64,000 bases of DNA from Vibrio algarum (GTDB lineage: Bacteria > Pseudomonadota > Gammaproteobacteria > Enterobacterales > Vibrionaceae), in the NCBI RefSeq assembly GCF_028204155.1, contig NZ_JAQLOI010000003.1, positions 620,001-684,000 of the forward strand. The letters run 5' to 3'. The notes beneath the pieces were generated by a model. That model ran no database searches and was not told the DNA's origin. It saw only the letters and a program-made list of their open reading frames with translations. Below, piece by piece: positions 8,115 through 16,446 of this stretch (position 1 is the first letter of the stretch; every line of letters begins with the position of its first letter). The translations under genes were made by a program, and so were the position numbers.

Positions 8115-10061
8115 TTAGTTAGTTTCAAGCACGTCTTCAAGATCATACTTTTTCACTTTACGCCAAAGCGTTGTACGTCCGATATTCAAGGCTTTCGCCA
8201 TTTCCTGCAAGCGCCCGTCAAATACTTTCCATGATTGGATGATCGCCTGCTTCTCTAGCTCCTCTAACGTCATAACGGAAGCCGCACTGTTCAATTCTTG
8301 ATGAGCTTGAAGTTTCACCTCATCAGGTAGATCATCAAGTTCAATACGATTTGAACTGCGATTCAACAAGAAGCGTTCTACAATATTTCGAAGTTGCGAG
8401 TTATTACCAAACCAGCGGTAGTTGCACAAAGTTGTCATTACTTCACGCTCAATCTCGATTGTAATTTTGTGCCTTTGCTCATAAATACTCACGAGCTTTG
8501 TCACCATATGTTCAATATCTTCTGGCCGGGTTCTCAATGGAGGGATATGGAGTTCATTTGCCGATAGATCATAGTAAAGTATTCGAGCAAAAGAACCTTG
8601 CTCAACCCCCTCAGCAATATTGGCCGATGTTCCAGTGATAAGTTGAAACTTAACTTTTATGGGCCTTTCGCTATTACTGCGATTGAACAAGCCCGTTTTA
8701 AGCAACTTTAATAAGGTTGCTTGTAACTCAGTACCGAGCAACTCAATATTTTCAATATAGAGTGTGCCATTTTGAGCCAGCTCAAACTTAGAGGGGTGTC
8801 CTTCTCCTTCATCATGCCCAAGCACATCTCTTAAAAGTTGATAGGGGTTGGTTGACCGGCAGTTAAGCGAGATGAATGGGCCGTCACGATACTCACTTTC
8901 ATTGTGTATCGCCATTGCCAAATCAGATTTGCCAACTCCTTCTTCTCCAGTGATCAGGATAGGGGCCCGTGTTTTAATCGCTCGTCCAGCGACCCGCATT
9001 ACATGCTTCATTTTACGTGAAGCATACATAAGATTCGCAAAGGTATAAGTTGCAGGACTGGCCGATTGTTGCAATGCCAGTTCATGAAATTTATCAACGG
9101 GGTGGATGAAAAGTAGGTGCGTACCATCTGACATACAGCGGTACGTGATGATCGCTTCGATAAAACGGCCATCAATTTCAAATGTCGTTTGCTTTCGGCG
9201 TACCATTTCGCCTTGTTTGATACTACTTATAATATTTGGGGCGAAACGAATTACATTGAATATATCCCTATCGAGTAAATCGTTACTGTTCACATTGAGC
9301 AGCTTCTCAGCTTGACTGCTCGTATACGAAATTAGGTTCTCACTATCCCATGATATGATGCCATCATCCATATACTCCAAAGCTGCGCTATGTGCTGATT
9401 GGAGTCGATTCATACTCTCTTGTTCACTTTCAATGTGAAGCTGCAAACTCACCTCACGAGCACAAGAAGTGGCAATCACAATATTCTCTTTTTTGTAATC
9501 CTCTGCGCGACGAACTAGCAAGATAGTACCGCGTAATTTGCCATAGGTATCGATAATTGGTGCCGCAACGCTACCAATGTCATGCAAGTCTCGTTTGAAA
9601 TGATCGCCAGCAAACACTTCATAAGGCATGTTTGTTTCCATAGCGAAACTGACGGCATTCGTACCCACTTTGTCTTCCGTTAGAAAGCACCCCACCTTGA
9701 TACCTAGTGCATTCATTTTTTCTTCCAGCTCTTGGTGTCCAACATGGGACATCACGCAGCCATTGTCATCTGTAACAATAAGCGCCAGTTTCTCGTTGCG
9801 AAGCAGATCGTACATATCTTCTGTTACCCTTGTGGCACAGTTGATAATGCGTTCATTTCTTCGTCTTAGTGAAGTAAGAGTGAAACCGGAAGCAATATGC
9901 GGACGAGTCCAATTGTAGGCACTCATTTGCTTGATACAGCGCTGCCAAGATTGGAATACTGGAGAAAAGGCAAATTCAGGCGAAACCCATTGGTGTTTCT
10001 GGAAGAATTCCCATCGGGTTTTACTATCTTCGATAGAGAGCATTAGGATAGAGACGGTCAT
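8115..10061 (-). CDS. dhaR: DhaR-type transcriptional activator
   Basis: 648 residues, near the 639 of E. coli DhaR. The N-terminal half holds a GAF-like sensor (residues about 60-200) and a PAS-like segment (about 220-320). The AAA+ domain follows, with a degenerate Walker A (GEEGVGKS, about 358-365) and Walker B (GTLYIENIE). The GAFTGA loop needed to touch sigma-54 is missing, which fits the sigma-70-dependent DhaR group. A Fis-type helix-turn-helix ends the protein (MAKALNIGRTTLWRKVKKY). It probably activates the neighbouring dhaKL and gldA runs. Confidence 0.9.
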   Translation of the reverse strand: MTVSILMLSIEDSKTRWEFFQKHQWVSPEFAFSPVFQSWQRCIKQMSAYNWTRPHIASGFTLTSLRRRNERIINCATRVTEDMYDLLRNEKLALIVTDDNGCVMSHVGHQELEEKMNALGIKVGCFLTEDKVGTNAVSFAMETNMPYEVFAGDHFKRDLHDIGSVAAPIIDTYGKLRGTILLVRRAEDYKKENIVIATSCAREVSLQLHIESEQESMNRLQSAHSAALEYMDDGIISWDSENLISYTSSQAEKLLNVNSNDLLDRDIFNVIRFAPNIISSIKQGEMVRRKQTTFEIDGRFIEAIITYRCMSDGTHLLFIHPVDKFHELALQQSASPATYTFANLMYASRKMKHVMRVAGRAIKTRAPILITGEEGVGKSDLAMAIHNESEYRDGPFISLNCRSTNPYQLLRDVLGHDEGEGHPSKFELAQNGTLYIENIELLGTELQATLLKLLKTGLFNRSNSERPIKVKFQLITGTSANIAEGVEQGSFARILYYDLSANELHIPPLRTRPEDIEHMVTKLVSIYEQRHKITIEIEREVMTTLCNYRWFGNNSQLRNIVERFLLNRSSNRIELDDLPDEVKLQAHQELNSAASVMTLEELEKQAIIQSWKVFDGRLQEMAKALNIGRTTLWRKVKKYDLEDVLETN

Positions 10062-10311
10062 GATTACTAACTTGGTCGTATCCTAGCACAACAATTGCCA
10101 GCAGTTACTCGTCTCAATCACACTTAAGCTATTTTCAGGTACGACAGGCATAGCTATGTACCTATAAATAGTGAATGTGACTCTCTATCACTCCTCTATC
10201 TTAGCTCTATATCTAGGAGCTTAATTTAAACTATCGATTATTTAGCGTGAAACTTCATATATATTGATATTGAACTTCGGTAAATATGCACTTAATGTGA
10301 TGCCATAAGTG

Positions 10312-10569
10312 TTACCATTTTATCAGTTGAGGATTTAGCCCCAGCTGTTCGAGATACAGCTCAAAAAGGCCTTCTTTTTTCATATTTCTAAGAATAACCG
10401 AGAGTTGTGGCGCAAGCTCTTTATGTTTTTTGTGTAGCCATAAATGGCTTGTTACTGTCTCCATAACGCCACTTTTCAGAACAGTGCTGTCCGTCGCCAT
10501 ATTCAGCGCGTCACTGATTGTGATTACCCGAGCACCTAATACCTCCAAGCGATAATAGAATAGGTTCAC
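10312..10569 (-). pseudogene. C-terminal remnant of a periplasmic solute-binding protein
   Basis: 85 codons opening with GTG right after an in-frame stop and with no signal peptide. The ending (LWLHKKHKELAPQLSVILRN, then an LFELYLEQLGL stretch) resembles the C-terminus of family-3 extracellular binding proteins, which are normally about 250 residues. No N-terminal half can be read in the 210 bp upstream, so this is most likely a deletion remnant. The family call rests on pattern memory only. Confidence 0.5.
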
Positions 10570-10779
10570 TTGGTTATATTATGAAATTTTCGTTTGGGTT
10601 TACATATACTGTCAATCTCACTTTAGAATGTCTGGCTTCTGGCAAAGTAGAAACGTTCGGTTATATGAGAAGAAGGAGTTGGATAAATGGTTTGTATTCT
10701 ATGAAGCTTTTGTCCATCAGCGCCTTATTCTGTTAAACCCGAAGCTATTAAGTTGCTGAGCTTGTAGCTAGAAGGGAGC

Positions 10780-11307
10780 TTAGTGCTCCCTATTTATTGG
10801 CTCTATAATGTATTCTTGCAGTTCCTGTAGGATTTTTATGGCTAATTGTTTTGCTTCGTATATAGGTAAGTCGTGATCCTCGTAGACAGTACCGTGACTC
10901 ATGCTGTCCCGAATTTTCTTCATCTTATAGAAAATTGCCATATCTTCATCATTCAGACTTGACCATTTGGAGGCAACACACCAGTTAAACTTAGGGGCTG
11001 TGTTGTCTTTTGAGCCTTCAATAGCCTTTTTAAAGTAATCATTCATTGATGCTGATACCCTATCTGGGACATTAAATAGGTGTTGCATGTCTTTGTCATA
11101 TGTAAGGCTTTTGAATACCTGACCGGTGTGCTTCTCTATAAACTGGTAGTAGTTATTCCAGATATAGATAGGGGAAGATGAAGCACACTCATCACAAACA
11201 ACATGTGCTTCCTTTATTCCACCACCCCTAGCAAGGTAAAGGTACTCAATTGATAGGTTCTTGTTGCCACAAAAAGGACAAATTTTATAAGTAAAATTGA
11301 CCTCTAT
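10780..11307 (-). CDS. Zinc-ribbon ORF lacking a standard start codon (hypothetical)
   Basis: One open frame runs from just after a TGA at 11308-11310 to the stop at 10780. It opens with a four-cysteine ribbon (CPFCGNKN ... VVCDECASSSP) followed by IYIWNNYYQF, reminiscent of phage Lar-type zinc ribbons. The C-terminal half is helical with RDSMSHG, a possible HEPN-like patch. No ATG, GTG or TTG precedes the cysteines; the first ATG (11088) would remove the whole ribbon and leave 102 residues. It directly follows the TetR gene. It is either truncated, uses a rare start, or is decayed. Confidence 0.45.
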   Translation of the reverse strand: MEVNFTYKICPFCGNKNLSIEYLYLARGGGIKEAHVVCDECASSSPIYIWNNYYQFIEKHTGQVFKSLTYDKDMQHLFNVPDRVSASMNDYFKKAIEGSKDNTAPKFNWCVASKWSSLNDEDMAIFYKMKKIRDSMSHGTVYEDHDLPIYEAKQLAIKILQELQEYIIEPINREH

Positions 11308-11322
11308 TCAAAGGTTTTTACA

Positions 11323-11934
11323 CTATAAGAGTTCAAGATTAATTAAGCTTCTTAGAATGTTATAATTTTTAGTTTGTTGTTCATAAATACTAGGATAATC
11401 TTCGTTAATACTATATATAAGAAAAGGAGATAAAAGTAAGCTAAAATATAGTGCTACGCTATTTTTAAATTTATCACGTTCAATTTTCTGAAAATATGGA
11501 TCTTTTTTAATGACGCTTATTATTAAGTTATCAAAATTATCTCTTATGATATCTTTTAGCGCTTCATGTTCCACGCTCGATTTTTCGAGTCTGATTACAT
11601 TAGTTACCAATTTTAAAGTTTCTGTATCATAAGATACCTCACTAAAACATTTCTCTGCTAGATTGACATTATTTGAATTGATTTTTTTAATTAACTCTCT
11701 TCTAAACCTAGACATATGCAATTTAATCATTTCTTCTACTAACCCTTCTTTGCTTCCAAAGTGATAGCGAATTAAAGATATATTAAACCCAGACTGCTCA
11801 GAGATAATTCTGGTCGTGATAGGTTGGCCGCCATCAGACAGATAGAGTGACTTTACTGTATTTATTAAAGCCTTTCTTGACTCTAAGGTCTGTACAGGCC
11901 GACCGGCATTCCTATTCGGACTTACAGTTTTCAT
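11323..11934 (-). CDS. TetR/AcrR family transcriptional regulator
   Basis: 203 residues. The N-terminal helix-turn-helix spans about residues 18-65 (TTRIISEQSGFNISLIRYHF, followed by GSKEGLVEEMI), the typical TetR recognition layout. The ligand-binding half is divergent and AT-rich with many Lys/Asn codons, unlike the flanking housekeeping genes, which suggests acquisition. Its target is not evident. It lies 23 bp after a frameshifted membrane-protein gene on the same strand and may have been cotranscribed with it. Confidence 0.8.
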   Translation of the reverse strand: MKTVSPNRNAGRPVQTLESRKALINTVKSLYLSDGGQPITTRIISEQSGFNISLIRYHFGSKEGLVEEMIKLHMSRFRRELIKKINSNNVNLAEKCFSEVSYDTETLKLVTNVIRLEKSSVEHEALKDIIRDNFDNLIISVIKKDPYFQKIERDKFKNSVALYFSLLLSPFLIYSINEDYPSIYEQQTKNYNILRSLINLELL

Positions 11935-11957
11935 ATTCTGTTATGCTCCGGGGTTAT

Positions 11958-12406
11958 CTAGTTTCTTATTTTTTTGAATTTCCTACCATCTCGGATATTC
12001 ATAGTCATTAAAAATAAGTTGGTAGCACCAGCAAGTAGTTCTAATGCTTGAACAATATAGAATGTCGTATCAAAGGTACCATTTATTGCCATTTGGTTTA
12101 GATATATCGCGGCAGGAACTAGAATAACAATTCCGTTTATACCGATAATAGGCATACGTTTTTTCTTTTTTCTATGATTTTTCCTTTTCCCCCTTTTGCT
12201 ATCGAAAAGCCTGTGGCTCCAGTTAGGGAAACTGCGGGAATGAGGATGAAAAGACCTGGAAATACAATAAAAGCCTTAACTTTCGCTACTGACTCAAGTG
12301 AACCAAATAATTCAATAAATAGAGTTGAGCTAAAAAAGGTAGCTATACAGATTGTGGCTAATATTGCCGAACTACGATGAATTAGGGGTTTCATATGTGA
12401 CTCCAC
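11958..12406 (-). pseudogene. Small four-helix membrane protein split by a -1 frameshift
   Basis: Two overlapping frames join into one protein of about 148 residues. The first (12406 to 12137) has two hydrophobic segments and enters KIIEKRK; the second (12155 to 11958) continues MPIIGINGIVILVPAAIYL with two more. The junction is a run of six A at 12164-12159 followed by C. In the first frame this reads A_AAA_AAC, the classic -1 slippery heptamer, and a -1 slip gives KIIEKRKKRMPIIG without losing a residue. One missing A from mutation or sequencing would look identical. The gene diverges from marR and has MarR-type operators upstream, so it is likely MarR-controlled. Confidence 0.6.
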
Positions 12407-12417
12407 ACGTGTATAGT

Positions 12418-12433
12418 TGGTAACATGTTGTCA
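12418..12433. promoter_or_regulatory. MarR-type operator copy (upstream of membrane gene)
   Basis: TGGTAACATGTTGTCA differs at two positions from the 16-bp core TGACAACATGTTGTCA found at 12446-12461. It lies 11 bp before the leftward membrane gene and 28 bp (centre to centre) from the main operator, between divergent starts. Confidence 0.6.
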
Positions 12434-12439
12434 ATATTA

Positions 12440-12467
12440 ATCCATTGACAACATGTTGTCAATGGAT
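12440..12467. promoter_or_regulatory. 28-bp perfect palindrome, MarR operator
   Basis: A perfect inverted repeat of 28 bp with the core TGACAACATGTTGTCA at 12446-12461, centred between 12453 and 12454. It ends 17 bp before the marR start codon. MarR proteins bind palindromes of this size and often repress their own gene, so autoregulation is likely. Confidence 0.75.
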
Positions 12468-12484
12468 GGGAGTGAAATATAGCC

Positions 12485-12931
12485 ATGTTAAAAAAAGCAA
12501 ATGGAGAAACCTTTACTGAAGTCGTTTTAGAAGTTTTCAAAGTAAGCGGAATGCTTAACGTAGAAGGTGATGATCTTACAAAAGAATTTGGCTTAAGTAG
12601 CGCTAGGTGGAAAGTTATGGGAGCGATCGGCAGGTCTGAGACGGCTCTGACGGTACCTCAAATTGGTCGTACTATGGGGCAGAGTAGACAGGCAACGCAG
12701 CGAATTGTAGATGTGATGACAAAGGATGGTTTACTGCAATTGGTGGAGAACCCACATCACAAGAGAGCCAAGCTTGTTGACCTTACAGAACAAGGAAAAA
12801 AAGTATATAGGCTATTGGATATAAAACAAACATGCTGGGCTAGTAAAGGTGCAGAAGACTTGTCCAAAGAAGAACTAGAGACAACATTGTTCGTACTTCA
12901 AAAGATGGCGAGTTACCTTGGTGCGCAATAG
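12485..12931 (+). CDS. MarR family transcriptional regulator
   Basis: 148 residues with a central winged helix: TVPQIGRTMGQSRQATQRIV is the recognition region (about residues 57-76), followed by a wing with HHKRAKLVDLT (about 92-102). The C-terminal helices form the dimer interface. Five related operator copies lie in the two nearby gaps, two at its own promoter and three between the MBL hydrolase and the cytochrome genes, so it probably controls all of them. The inducing ligand is unknown. Confidence 0.85.
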   Translation: MLKKANGETFTEVVLEVFKVSGMLNVEGDDLTKEFGLSSARWKVMGAIGRSETALTVPQIGRTMGQSRQATQRIVDVMTKDGLLQLVENPHHKRAKLVDLTEQGKKVYRLLDIKQTCWASKGAEDLSKEELETTLFVLQKMASYLGAQ

Positions 12932-13001
12932 AGAAAGGCAGTGATTTTAATTTCGACTGCCTATGCGGATAAATCATTCTGAATCAGATATAGCTATGAT
13001 G

Positions 13002-13892
13002 TCATTGCCCTTCCGTTAACAGGCAATATAAAATTTTGGTCATTCGCTCTATGCTAATATGAAACCAAGCCCAGTTTTCGAAGTCTGCCAGTGGATTAAC
13101 CCTCAACACTTCTTCCATCGATAAACCCTGTTCAACCAATGGTTTGATGCAACCTTTGATGTTGATCAGCATATCTAGTGCTTCTTGCATATCGGCTTTA
13201 CTACCCAAGGGGCCATGTCCAGGAATGATTACTGTTTTTTCGTTCGCTAATTCAATAACTTGTTGCTGACCAGCGATAAAACCGTCAATGTTGCCCCCGT
13301 TATTTAAATCGATGAACGGAAAGACCTTGTTAAAGAACATGTCTCCGGCGTGGATAATATTGGCATCGCTGAAGTGAATTATTATGTCACTATTGGTATG
13401 TGCTTTCGGTATGTGCAATAACTTAAGGGTTTGGCCATTCAGATAAAAGGTAGCAGTATCATTGAATGTTAGGTTGGGTAAACCTGTCTTATCAAATTGA
13501 CTATCTGCAAGCAGAGCGCTACGTGTATTATCATGTGCGATAATTTTTGCACCTGTAGCCGAATAAATAGGATTGCAGGCGAGATGATCAGCATGGAGGT
13601 GTGTGTTTATGACGAAATTGACAGTGTCGTCGGCCATTTTTTGGGTTGTCGCTAGTGTCATTTGACCCGCTTTTTCCAGTCCATTATCAATTAAGACAAT
13701 ACCGTCATCTCCGATTAGAAGACCTAAATTTCCACCAGGGTTTCCTCCATCAACTTCTAATGCATAGATCCCCCCAAGATTTGTTGATTTCCATGAGTCT
13801 TCACCTATAGGCATTACAGCACCTTTATACACTCCGCCGTTGGTTTCACCTCGTAAAAACGATCTATCGTCAGAAGAAGTTAATTTGTTCAT
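13002..13892 (-). CDS. MBL-fold metallo-hydrolase
   Basis: 296 residues of the metallo-beta-lactamase fold. The metal motif HLHADH lies at 98-103, and further ligands are likely His in PKAHTNSD, Asp in HAGDMFF and His in IPGHGPLG. This pattern is found in quinoprotein-relay and cyclase-like hydrolases as well as B3-like enzymes, so the substrate cannot be named. There is no clear signal peptide. It diverges from a cytochrome pair, and the shared 211-bp gap holds three MarR-type operators. Confidence 0.85.
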   Translation of the reverse strand: MNKLTSSDDRSFLRGETNGGVYKGAVMPIGEDSWKSTNLGGIYALEVDGGNPGGNLGLLIGDDGIVLIDNGLEKAGQMTLATTQKMADDTVNFVINTHLHADHLACNPIYSATGAKIIAHDNTRSALLADSQFDKTGLPNLTFNDTATFYLNGQTLKLLHIPKAHTNSDIIIHFSDANIIHAGDMFFNKVFPFIDLNNGGNIDGFIAGQQQVIELANEKTVIIPGHGPLGSKADMQEALDMLINIKGCIKPLVEQGLSMEEVLRVNPLADFENWAWFHISIERMTKILYCLLTEGQ

Positions 13893-13977
13893 AGCGATTA
13901 TTACCTCTAATTGGTTTTCACTTAAGTTGTAGTTTGGCTTTTAAAAATTACACCTTGTCGCAAGAAGCACATAACAA

Positions 13978-13993
13978 TGACACAATGTTGTCA
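13978..13993. promoter_or_regulatory. MarR-type operator copy A
   Basis: TGACACAATGTTGTCA matches the marR core operator at 14 of 16 positions. It is the first of three copies in the divergent MBL / cytochrome gap. Confidence 0.6.
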
Positions 13994-13996
13994 TAT

Positions 13997-14012
13997 TGGC
14001 AACGTGCTGTCA
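13997..14012. promoter_or_regulatory. MarR-type operator copy B
   Basis: TGGCAACGTGCTGTCA matches the core at 13 of 16 positions. Its centre is 19 bp from copy A. Confidence 0.5.
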
Positions 14013-14026
14013 TGATATCTGAGATG

Positions 14027-14042
14027 TGACAACATATTGCTA
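14027..14042. promoter_or_regulatory. MarR-type operator copy C
   Basis: TGACAACATATTGCTA matches the core at 13 of 16 positions, with the left half-site intact. Its centre is 30 bp from copy B and it lies 62 bp before the cytochrome start. Confidence 0.5.
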
Positions 14043-14103
14043 ATATGATTTTCAGAAGAATAGAAATGAGTCAATATTTACATATGAGACAGAAGGCAAG
14101 ACA

Positions 14104-14433
14104 ATGAAACTAAGGTTGCGGCGAAGAACTGTGTTCAGTTTAATCTCTACATGCCTACTAACAGCAAGTTTTCCGCTTGTAGCAGAGAATTCAGCTTTTG
14201 AGAAGGTATGTCAGTCATGCCATACAGGTGGTCTTAAAGGTTGGATTTCTGGAGCCCCAAATATCAATGATAGAGATATTTGGGGCCGATACCTTAAAAC
14301 ACACTCCGAAGACTAGATGAGAGCCATTGTTTTCAAAGGATTAAACGATCATGATGTCAAAGGTGGTTGCTCTAAGTGTTCTGACACAGAGATCAGCAGT
14401 GCAATCGACTTTATTTTTTCCAAAGTTAAGTAA
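14104..14433 (+). pseudogene. Cytochrome c5-like protein interrupted by an in-frame TAG
   Basis: The first 70 codons give a signal peptide and one haem site (VCQSCHTGG, CXXCH), then stop at TAG 14314-14316. The same frame continues for 38 codons to TAA 14431-14433 and includes KGGCSKCSDTEISSAIDF, the C-terminal signature of cytochrome c5 with its CxxC disulfide. The Met that normally ligates haem just before KGGC is missing (DHDVKGGC). The gene therefore looks like decayed c5, unless the amber codon is read through. Confidence 0.65.
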
Positions 14434-14446
14434 GGAGAAGATGAGG

Positions 14447-14974
14447 ATGAACCGATACTCACCAGCACTAATTGTATTGCATTGGGCATTGGCTTTGGCG
14501 TTATTCGTAGCCTTATTTATGGGGGGCGACATTGCCTCCCTATCTAATGATCTTGACTTAAAAGTAGATAGGTTGGTTGTCCACATGTCCGCTGGAGGGG
14601 TGATAGGCGCACTTTTTGTTGTTCGTTTGGTTGCAATATATCTTTCGCGACCAATTATGACCGACAAAAAGGCCAATAATAGATTCGCTAAGCTCGTGAA
14701 AGCCTATCATCTGGCACTATATTTTGTGGTTTTTGCTATTGTTCTTAGTGGTATTGCGATTGCCATCCAAATCAATATGAAAGGTATTGTATAACTGAGT
14801 GAGACGATGCCATCTAATCTTTCATCAGTACCAATTAGAAAAGCTCATGGTGTATTAACAAAAATAATTGCAATTATGGTTACTTTGCACGTGTTTGCTG
14901 CGCTTTACCATCAACTTATTTTAAAAGACTATTTGTTTTCTCGAATGTGGTTTCAAAGGAAGGTGGATAAATAG
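14447..14974 (+). pseudogene. Cytochrome b561-like protein interrupted by an in-frame TAA
   Basis: The ATG at 14447 (MNRYSPALIVLHWALAL) follows AAGGAGAAG; 14441 is an alternative. Three hydrophobic segments with haem His (VLHW, VHMSAGG, AYHLALY) end at TAA 14792-14794. The frame then stays open for 59 codons to TAG 14972-14974, giving a fourth segment (IRKAHGVLTKIIAIMVTLHV, then FAALYHQLILKD), the usual b561 ending with its last His pair. The two parts make a normal-length b561 of about 175 residues with one ochre codon. Together with the c5 gene it would be a small electron-transfer operon. Confidence 0.65.
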
Positions 14975-15374
14975 ACAGTCACTCATCGAGTGCATAATGA
15001 TGCAGATAGTAAAATTTTGAATAAGCAAGCCGCTCATGCTCGGTTTTGGGTGGCTCCGTGCTGTGCCGTTCTGGTATCTTTCATAACTTCACGTATCGCA
15101 AACTCAGCAGAATAATCCGCTGCTGAGTAGTCGCACTAACCAATAAAGGGGCAAAGATATGTTAGTAGGTATAGTTCTAGCGCATCACTGGACAAAAAGC
15201 ATTAGCTTAATTTTAGTAAAAAGTCCCAAGAGTATCATTGGGGCTACTTATATAAATTTTGGGGCTTTTTTGGGGCTTTTTGTGGGGCTAAATACTGCTT
15301 TATTTTCCATTTAACTGTGAATAAAAACAGTATTTAGTAAGCGATATGTTTTCTAGTTTAGAGCGGTTTTATTT
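14975..15374. other. 400-bp non-coding stretch with hairpin and GGGGCT repeats
   Basis: I see no convincing gene. A 9-bp perfect stem (ACTCAGCAG / CTGCTGAGT) spans 15102-15128 without a T-tract. GGGGCT occurs four times at 15240, 15261, 15272 and 15284, three of them 11-12 bp apart. This lies at the boundary between the patchwork 10-15 kb region and the conserved tdh-kbl genes, so it may be an island edge. Confidence 0.35.
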
Positions 15375-16406
15375 CTATTCCCAATCTAATATAACTTTCC
15401 CAGACAGCCCACTACGCATAGTGTCGAAGCCTTTTTGGAAATCATCAATCTTGTAGTGGTGAGTGATGATCGGGGTAAGATCTAAGCCTGATTGGATGAG
15501 GCTGGCCATCTTATACCAGGTTTCGAACATCTCACGGCCATAGATCCCTTTTATTACCATACCCTTAAAAATTACTTGGTTCCAATCGATGCCCATATCT
15601 TTTGGTGGAATACCAAGTAATGCAATTCGACCTCCATGGTTCATAGCGTGTAGCATGCTATTAAATGCGGATGGGTTACCAGACATTTCTAACCCTACGT
15701 CAAATCCTTCTGTCATTTCTAGCTCAGCCATCACCTCTTCGAGGTTTTGCTTGGCCACATTGACAGCACGAGTTACGCCCATTTTCTCGGCCAACTCTAA
15801 ACGGTATTCGTTAACATCTGTAATAACAATATGGCGAGCACCAACATGCTTTGCAACGGCGGCCGCCATAATCCCAATCGGACCTGCACCTGTAATAAGC
15901 ACATCCTCTCCAACCAAATCAAATGACAAAGCGGTGTGAACAGCATTACCGAATGGGTCAAATATTGATGCTAGATCATCTGAAATACTGTGTGGAATTT
16001 TAAATGCGTTGAACGCAGGTATAACAAGAAACTCAGAGAATGCGCCCGTACGATTCACACCAACACCAACTGTATTTCTACAAAGATGGGTTCGCCCACC
16101 TCGACAATTTCGGCAATGACCGCAGGTAATATGCCCTTCACCAGACACTCGGTCACCTAGTTCGAAACCACGTACTTCTTGCCCAATACCGACGACCTCA
16201 CCCACGTATTCATGACCTACAACCATCGGAACAGGAATAGTACTTTGTGACCAGTCATCCCAGTTGTAGATATGTATGTCTGTTCCGCAGATGGCGGTTT
16301 TCTTAATTCGGATCAACAGGTCATTGTGACCCAGTTCTGGCTTATCAACCTCTGTAAGCCAGATACCTTCTTCAGGTTTTAATTTTGCTAATGCTTTAAT
16401 TTTCAT
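15375..16406 (-). CDS. tdh: L-threonine 3-dehydrogenase
   Basis: 343 residues from the ATG at 16406 (MKIKALAKLKPEEGIW); a TTG two codons upstream is possible but less likely. Catalytic zinc ligands are in AICGTDIH and GHEYVGEV. The structural zinc cysteines are in CGHCRNCRGGRTHLC, and the NAD motif is GAGPIGIMAAA. It oxidises L-threonine to 2-amino-3-ketobutyrate, the substrate of Kbl encoded 40 bp upstream. A standard two-gene threonine catabolic operon. Confidence 0.96.
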   Translation of the reverse strand: MKIKALAKLKPEEGIWLTEVDKPELGHNDLLIRIKKTAICGTDIHIYNWDDWSQSTIPVPMVVGHEYVGEVVGIGQEVRGFELGDRVSGEGHITCGHCRNCRGGRTHLCRNTVGVGVNRTGAFSEFLVIPAFNAFKIPHSISDDLASIFDPFGNAVHTALSFDLVGEDVLITGAGPIGIMAAAVAKHVGARHIVITDVNEYRLELAEKMGVTRAVNVAKQNLEEVMAELEMTEGFDVGLEMSGNPSAFNSMLHAMNHGGRIALLGIPPKDMGIDWNQVIFKGMVIKGIYGREMFETWYKMASLIQSGLDLTPIITHHYKIDDFQKGFDTMRSGLSGKVILDWE

Positions 16407-16446
16407 ACTCAATACTCTCGAAACACGCTAAGTCTTAACCCGAAGG

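Noticed and set aside
14975..15374. tRNA or integrase attachment site at the island edge
   Set aside because: No tRNA cloverleaf or integrase gene could be found; only a short hairpin and GGGGCT repeats are visible.
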